Positions 58,671 to 64,000 of a DNA stretch of 64,000 nt are shown here, piece after piece. The notes below the pieces were generated by a model. The model did no database searches. It was not told where the DNA came from and saw only the letters and a program-made list of their open reading frames with translations. Where the stretch lies: positions 5,394,001 to 5,458,000 of the forward strand of contig CM065801.1 of assembly GCA_033398695.1 (NCBI GenBank), given 5' to 3'. Every line of letters starts with the position of its first letter. The stretch's first letter is position 1. The position numbers were made by a program, and so were the translations under genes. Source of the DNA: Orobanche coerulescens (Eukaryota; Streptophyta; Magnoliopsida; Lamiales; Orobanchaceae).

Positions 58671-59443
58671 GGGGCTGTTTGGCAGTTGCTGAATGATTTA
58701 GTGCAGAATGGTTGAGAGGCCAGAATAGTTGAGAGGCTCTGTATGGTTGAGTGCAGAATGAAATTTGGTTGTTTGGTAACTGTTCTGAATGGTAACTCTG
58801 AATGGTAACAAATTACCATTTTACCCTTCTATATAAAAGTAGCGATTAAAAATCCCATTTTTCCTCCCCTTGCGTACCAAAACATCTCCTTTTTATAAAT
58901 AAAACCCTATTTTTTATAAATAATTGTGTATAATATTTTTAAATTTAATTCATTTAAAATAATAATAATAATAATTATTATTATTATGTATAATATTTTT
59001 AAATTTAATTCATTTAAAATAATAATAATAATAATAATTATGTATAATATTTTTAAATTTAATTCATTTGAAATAATAATAATAATTATGCATAATATTT
59101 TTTAATTTAATTCATTTAAAATAATAATAATAATTATGTATAGTATTTTTTTAATTTAATTCATTAGAAAATTATAATAATAATTATGTCTAATATTTTT
59201 TTTATTTAAATTTATTTTAAAAAAATAACAATAATTATGAATAATAATTCTTAATTTAAGAGAAGGGGTAAATCTGGAAATTGCTTGCCTCTTAATGGTT
59301 GAGAGAGAGTATGGATGCTTAATGGTTAAGAGGTTATTGTAACCATTAAGAGGTCATATTTTTTTTTGCCAAACAGTCCTGGCCTCTTAGCGATTCAGAG
59401 GTAGGCTCTTAATGTAACCATTAAGAGCCAAACAAACAGCCCC
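58671..59443. mobile_element. Tourist-like MITE (773 bp, TGA target duplication)
   Basis: Left end GGGGCTGTTTGGCA, right end GCCAAACAAACAGCCCC, flanked by TGA (58668-58670 and 59444-59446). GGG-CTGTTTGG termini and a 3-bp TNA duplication fit PIF/Harbinger-type MITEs. The centre (about 58920-59230) is a degenerate tandem array of a 50-60-bp unit built on ATAATATTTTTAAATTTAA and (AAT)n. Confidence 0.82.
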
Positions 59444-59655
59444 TGAGTTGTGTGGATTCCGACTGGGCATCATCACCTATCCATAATTTGGAGTCTCTAG
59501 TACGGATTTAGCAACATCTAATCACCTTTCATCGTCCAGATCAAGGTATTCTTTGTAGAATCCTAGTTTTTGGGCTTTTGGGGATTTTAGGATGATTTCG
59601 TAATTCTGAATCGAATTAGCTTAGATTATTGTTAGATTATGATTGCATGCTCGTA

Positions 59656-59731
59656 ATCTTTGATAGAGATGTTACAAAAGGGAGATATATGTGCATGTAT
59701 TTATAGTGATGTCTATTATTATTACATTACG
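59656..59731 (-). other. Duplicated GST promoter fragment (proximal)
   Basis: GAGATGTTACAAAAGGGAGAT, GTGCATGTATTTATA and GATGTCTATTATTATTA correspond to 56043-56106, the TATA region of the GST gene. The coding sequence that should follow is absent; the LTR-like block lies there instead. Confidence 0.8.
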
Positions 59732-61140
59732 AGGTGTTACGAACCCGTGCGATGCACCGGCTGTGCTTTTGGTTGAATATTTACGTGTTTTACGTAATGT
59801 TTGTGCAAATGTTTATATACTTTATATCAAGGTTGCGTTAATGTGTGTAATATAAGTTATATCACTATGTAACGCCCCGACTTTTTAGGGCTAATTATTG
59901 GGGAAATTAAATAAAAGGTGAATTTGACGAAGAATAATGCCTACAAAGTCGAGTCTCTACACTGACATAAATTAAATACCTTTAATTAAGGCAATAACAC
60001 GTCATAGATACGAAATAAAATTTGCATCGGAAGAATAAATTATAAATTGTTAATTTCTAACAAAAGTTTCCCCAAAAGAATTTCGAAACATTTGACATAA
60101 GAAAAACATCATTTAATAAATTTCATTCATATGCCCTCTCGGCTCGCTCCTTCGTTCATCCGGCTCGGTTTAACCTGCGGGATCAATAAAGGTGGGGGTG
60201 AGCTTCCTTCAGCTCGTGGAAATCTCACTTATCATAGTAATATATAATCTCATGGATAGCATAAAATAAATAATCTATCATATCTTTTCCTCAATATGAA
60301 TACATACACACAATATTACGTATATCATGAATCTAGCACGCATAACACGAATATTGAGGTTGCGCAGGTGTCCCCGCAACAACATGAAACACACACAAAA
60401 TACCACATATAACATGAATCGAGCACGCATGTTTTGAATATTGAGGTTGCGCAAGTATCCCCGCAACAACATATATCTTAAGATAGCCTCTTTACACGTA
60501 TACATGTGAGCCTGATTCACAACATGTATCGTCAATTTTTAAACATGAATTGAATATCACATATTGAATTGAATATCACATATACAATCCAATTAAAGTA
60601 ATTAAAGTGATAGTGAAAATTCCCACGAATAAATGATGTTGTCTGACTTGAATATGGAGATGCTCGACTCACAGTCCTAAGCCCGTAAATCCTCGATAAA
60701 TTCTACATGTAATAATATTTTAATCATTATAAAATATTACGATATAATGACGGAAATTAAAATATATATGCATAAAATCGAACTAATTATTAATATTAAT
60801 TGAAAGGTCAACATTTTAATGTCTTTGTCAAAATGGGACTGAATTGGAAGTTTTAAAGTTGAGTGGGGTCAAATTGTAAGAGTTGAGAAGTTGACTGAGT
60901 TAAAATCGAATAATCATAAATCAAAACGGGTTTAAATTGAAGTATACAAAATTTCTGGGTTAAATTGAAAAACTGCAGGAAAATGTGAGGGTTAAATTGC
61001 AAAACCCTAATAAATGTTTCAAAATTGGTGTCATTAGTACTCCCCAATCATTTTTAGGACTCAATCTTTCATTATATATGATATTATTATTATTATTAAT
61101 ATTTTAATTTCTTAGCTGAAAAGCTTGACTGAATCACTTG
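59732..61140. mobile_element. Insertion in the duplicated GST flank: Helitron-like end plus LTR-like sequence
   Basis: Next to the flank is ACGAGGTGTTACGAACCCGTG and GCGATGCACCGG, the minus-strand hairpin end also seen at 61641. At 59868 begins TGTAACGCCCCGAC, an LTR-like start, running to about 61130 with no clear end. It includes an 87-bp tandem duplication (ATATTGAGGTTGCGCA at 60351 and 60438). No protein domain was recognised. Boundaries come from comparison with 56107-56125. Confidence 0.5.
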
Positions 61141-61277
61141 ACTAATTCATGTGAAATTCAAAAGCTTCTTTGTTAGTTGGCTCGTGACATGATCTCAACG
61201 GTAGCAAAATGGCTCTTTGTTTACGTGCAGTTTGTCGGTGACTCTTTTTCCTCAAGGGATTATGGTGGTGGTGCGTA
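61141..61277 (-). other. Duplicated GST promoter fragment (distal part 1)
   Basis: TTCATGTGAAATTCAAAAGC and GTTTGTCGGTGACTCTTTTTCC correspond to about 56113-56205 upstream of the GST gene. A mariner-like MITE interrupts the copy at 61278. Confidence 0.8.
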
Positions 61278-61439
61278 CAGTTAAATCTCGATAAATAAAT
61301 GAATGTTCGATAAATGAATAATCTCATCAAATTAATAATTTTATCCGGTCTCAACTCTTTATAACATGTTCAAATTTTCTTTCGATATTCGAATAATTTC
61401 GCTAAATAAATATTTTTCTCCGATCCTGAGGTTTTACTG
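61278..61439 (-). mobile_element. Mariner-like MITE (162 bp, TA target duplication)
   Basis: CAGTTAAATCTCGATAAAT at the left, GAGGTTTTACTG at the right, flanked by TA (61276-61277, 61440-61441). Its reverse complement aligns with the MITE at 6671-6845. The equivalent site in the GST flank (about 56210-56222) lacks it. Confidence 0.8.
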
Positions 61440-61441
61440 TA

Positions 61442-61640
61442 TGTCACTTTGATTTAGGATACGGTTTTGCTATATGTATATAATATATGAAGTTTTAAAG
61501 TATTCACATGAGTACTATATCTGTATGTATATTTATTATTGGATTCATAATGAAAATTATTTGTCATAAATGGAACAATAAATATACATACAAATATTGT
61601 ACTCATATAAATATCTTAAAGTTTTTTTATATTATATACA
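61442..61640 (-). other. Duplicated GST flank (part 2)
   Basis: Matches about 56223-56430: TTTAGGATACGGTTTTGCTAT, GAAGTTTTAAAGTATTCACAT and GAAAATTATTTGTCATAAAT. Confidence 0.8.
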
Positions 61641-63004
61641 CGAGGCATTATCCAACCCGTGCGATGCACGATATTTGGCTGAATATCTACGTATTTTGTA
61701 CGTAATGTTGGGGCAGACGGTTGAATGAGCAGATGGCAGAATTTAAATGCCATTTAGAGAAGTTTATATGTTTTTTTTTATTGTTATTGTCCTTTTATTT
61801 TAGTCTATGTAATTAGTTATATATGAGGCTTTACTAACCCGTATGTTGCTCCGGGGTTGTTTTTGGTTTATTCAACCCGTGCGATGCACCGATTGTATCT
61901 AAGATTTCATAGCTAAAATTTAACCATCTTGTAATTTATATATCATTTAAAAGTTCATTTTAATCACCTTGTGTATTAGAAGGTGCACGTGTTTTGTACG
62001 TAATGTTGGGGCAGACGGTTGAATGAGCAGATTGCCGAATTTAAATGTCTTTTAAGAAGTTTATATGTTTTTTTATTGTTATTGTCCTTTTATTTTAGTC
62101 TATGTAATTAGTTATATGAAATGAGGCTTTACTAATCCGTATGTTGCTCTGGGGTTGTTTTTGGTTTATTCAACCTGTGCGATGCACCGATTGTATCTAA
62201 GATTTTATAGCTAAAATATAACCATCTTGTAATTTATACTATCATTTAAAAGTTCATTTTAATCACCTTGTGTATTAGAATATATGTTTATCATAACTTT
62301 TGTATTTAAATTAGTTTATTTACATTAAAAGTTACAATTAAAATAGTCTCTTCATATATTTACAATTAAAAGTTACAATTAAATCTCCCTTTCACATTAA
62401 ATTAAGGGGGATAAGTATTATATAGTATAGATTTAACCATCTTGTAATTTATACTATCATTTAAAAGTTCATTTTAATCACCTTGTGTATTAGAAGGTGC
62501 ATTTGCATTGTGATGTTTATCATAACTTTTGTATTTAAATTAGTTTATTTACATTAAAAGTTACAATTAAAATAGTCTCTTCATATATTTACAATTAAAA
62601 GTTACAATTAAATCCCCTTTCCACATTAAATTAAGAGGAATAAGCATTATATAGTATAGATATTATGGATATGAAAATTAGTAAGTACAAATTTGGTTAA
62701 CTCAATATCAAATATTTTATAATTACACACACACACACCTACATACTTAAAAAATCGATTGAATGAACCTCAAAACTCCTAGGTCATCTTAATCGGTTGA
62801 AAAAAAAATTATGTATTTTAATCACCTTGTGTATTATAGGGTGCATTTACATTGTCATGTTTATCATAACATTTGTATTTAAATTAGTTTATTTACATTA
62901 AAAGTTACAATTAAAATAGTCTCTTCATATATTTAAAATTAAAAGTTATAATTAAATCCCTCTTCCACATTAAATTAAGGGGGATAAGTATTATATAATA
63001 TAGA
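61641..63004 (-). mobile_element. Composite Helitron-like element
   Basis: On the minus strand the outer element starts TCTATATTATATAATACTT (after A) at 63004 and ends with the hairpin CGTGCATCGCACGG plus TTGGATAATGCCTCG (before T) at 61641, an insertion between A and T. Further internal starts TCTATACTATATAAT lie at 62431 and 62660, and further ends of the form CGGGTTAGTAAAGCCTCA at 61824 and 62122. Blocks such as AACCATCTTGTAATTTATA recur at about 61920, 62220 and 62435. There is no Rep/helicase ORF. The TC start, 3' hairpin and AT target fit Helitrons; the CTCG/CTCA end departs from CTRR. Confidence 0.5.
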
Positions 63005-63685
63005 TGGTACATTTCATTCATCTATTTCTTGACTGAACTGTATGTGTGAACATTTATATATTCATCTCATCTCATCCACTGTTTTGAAGAAAAAGTTTTT
63101 TTTTTCGACCCCCAAGGCACATAATTTCATTTTTAGTAGGATTGGTTTTGCCATCCAAAAGGAGATTGCGGCGAAGCTTATTGCTCGTTTGCCTGCCATC
63201 TTATTGTAATTCATTTTTGGAAGATCGATTGTGACTTGTTCAATATATATTATTTTATACATTATATTAATACAAAAAAAGTTCTGAAGAAAAAGTTGGA
63301 GTTGTTTTTTCAGTTTTTTTTTTAACTAAGTTTGCAAACGCGGCCCATTGATTCTAGCGTTTGCAGTGCACGTTAGAACGGGAAGTCACAACATCAAGGC
63401 TTAGCTTACGTTTCTGCAACAATACTATATGCACAATCATTTTACACAATTAAATTTTACAACACACCATCTCACCACATATTTATTACTAAATTCATTA
63501 TTTATTCCATTACATATCCCATTATTCACATAATGAATTGTTGAAAACAATCAAAATAGTTGTGATTGTACCCTTTATTAAAATTTCTAAGGTCAGAATG
63601 ACATAAGCAAGCATGTCATTCAAATTTATTGTCGGTTTTGGAATCTGGATCCATCTCCATTGTTGAATGTTCACTCATTCACTAA
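63005..63685 (-). other. Duplicated GST flank (part 3)
   Basis: Matches about 56445-57045: TTTCATTCATCTATTT, ATATATTCATCTCATCTCATC, CTGTTTTGAAGAAAAAG, CAACACACCATCTCACCACA and TATTGTCGGTTTTGGA. It is interrupted by a retroposon at 63098-63284. Confidence 0.8.
63098..63284 (-). mobile_element. Short poly(A) retroposon (187 bp)
   Basis: It starts with a T run and is flanked by a 13-bp duplication TGAAGAAAAAGTT (63085-63097 and 63285-63297). The paralogous GST flank has the uninterrupted site. Probably a 5'-truncated LINE. Confidence 0.75.
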
Positions 63686-64000
63686 TTTTTTTTTTTTTTT
63701 GAAGAAGCGACTTTCATTAAAAACACTCACGAGACAAGTTATTCCCAAGGCAGAGAAAACAAGCCCGAAACAAAAAAAAAAAATTACATTATGTTAAATT
63801 TACACCACTTATCTCAATCCACCGCCCCCCTTTTGAACCTATATTTGATCCATAAAAAACCAAACGACTTAACATCCGAAACAACATCCATCACCGTAGG
63901 CGTCTTGCCTGAAAACGCCTTGTCGTTCCTAGCCATCCAAAGCCTCCAACACACTATACAAACGATACCTTTGACCAGCAACTTCTTATCACCTGTAACT
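63686..64000 (-). mobile_element. 3' end of an L1-type LINE (continues beyond window)
   Basis: A T15 run at 63686-63700 is the poly(A) tail on the minus strand. Further in, the minus strand reads VCWRLWMARNDKAFSGKTP followed by VMDVVSDVKSFGFLWIKYR, matching the C-terminal zf-RVT region of plant L1 LINEs (W--W-ARN---F-G motif). A TGA replaces the Trp expected before DKW near the end, about 63812, so this copy is damaged. The rest of the element lies to the right of the window. Confidence 0.8.

Larger units (their letters stand above)
57606..59655 (+). mobile_element. LTR-like block with palindromic repeat array, split by a MITE
   Basis: It starts TGTAATATCCGCAC, a common plant gypsy LTR start, and has a TATA box (TATAAATA, 58585-58592) about 1 kb in, followed by a pyrimidine-rich leader. 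Between 58125 and 58575 there are about 15 copies or near-copies of a TTAGCGTACGCTAA-type palindrome. The sequence resumes after the MITE at 59444 and is lost at about 59655, where duplicated GST flank begins. No partner LTR or internal domain is in the window, so a solo or truncated LTR is likely. Confidence 0.55.

Overview
This window is nuclear DNA of a flowering plant, most likely a eudicot. It contains Athila and Tekay/Del-type Ty3-gypsy retrotransposons, a Cassandra TRIM carrying a 5S-rRNA-like domain, Tourist, hAT, mariner and Helitron-like elements, tRNA-derived SINEs, and one phi-class glutathione S-transferase with the usual three-exon plant structure. The species cannot be named from the sequence. 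Almost everything else is nested and broken transposable elements; I found only one gene that looks intact.

Layout: 0-2 kb holds a probable copia LTR and unassigned sequence. 2-6 kb is a single-ORF non-LTR retrotransposon (minus strand) whose C-terminus carries a restriction-like endonuclease; (TTA)n tracts lie at both ends. 6-7.4 kb has a SINE and a mariner-like MITE. 7.4-9.8 kb is a decayed plant-mobile-domain plus Ulp1-protease region of the kind carried by Mutator-like elements. 11.3-11.6 kb has a FAR1/MULE-like zinc-knuckle remnant. 11.8-13.5 kb is a second copy of the 2-6 kb LINE family, split by a 752-bp hAT-like element with a perfect 8-bp target duplication. 14.61-25.02 kb is a complete Athila-type element (1.3-kb LTRs, target duplication GTGAT) with broken gag-pol. 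25.0-26.1 kb is a decayed SANT/NAM-associated ORF. 26.67-33.69 kb is a copia-like element with short LTRs (target duplication AAGTA) and no readable polyprotein.

34.2-53.4 kb is the most unusual part. A MITE-like element is split by a roughly 18.5-kb cluster of Tekay chromovirus copies in opposite orientations. The cluster contains two 2.69-kb LTRs, one interrupted by a poly(A)-tailed 1.76-kb retroposon. The LTR ends are joined to a Cassandra primer-binding site, Cassandra internal domain and, once, a full Cassandra LTR. The cluster is bounded by a 36-bp imperfect direct repeat instead of a 5-bp target duplication.

54.57-55.99 kb (minus) is the phi-class GST gene, with SINE/LINE insertions in intron 2 and a TATA box at 56.08 kb. 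Its 5' flank (about 56.04-57.05 kb) is duplicated at 59.66-63.69 kb without the coding region, and that copy has been invaded by an LTR-like block, a mariner-like MITE, a composite Helitron-like element and a short retroposon. 57.6-59.66 kb is an LTR rich in a palindromic TTAGCGTACGCTAA motif and split by a Tourist-like MITE. The window ends inside the 3' end of an L1-type LINE.
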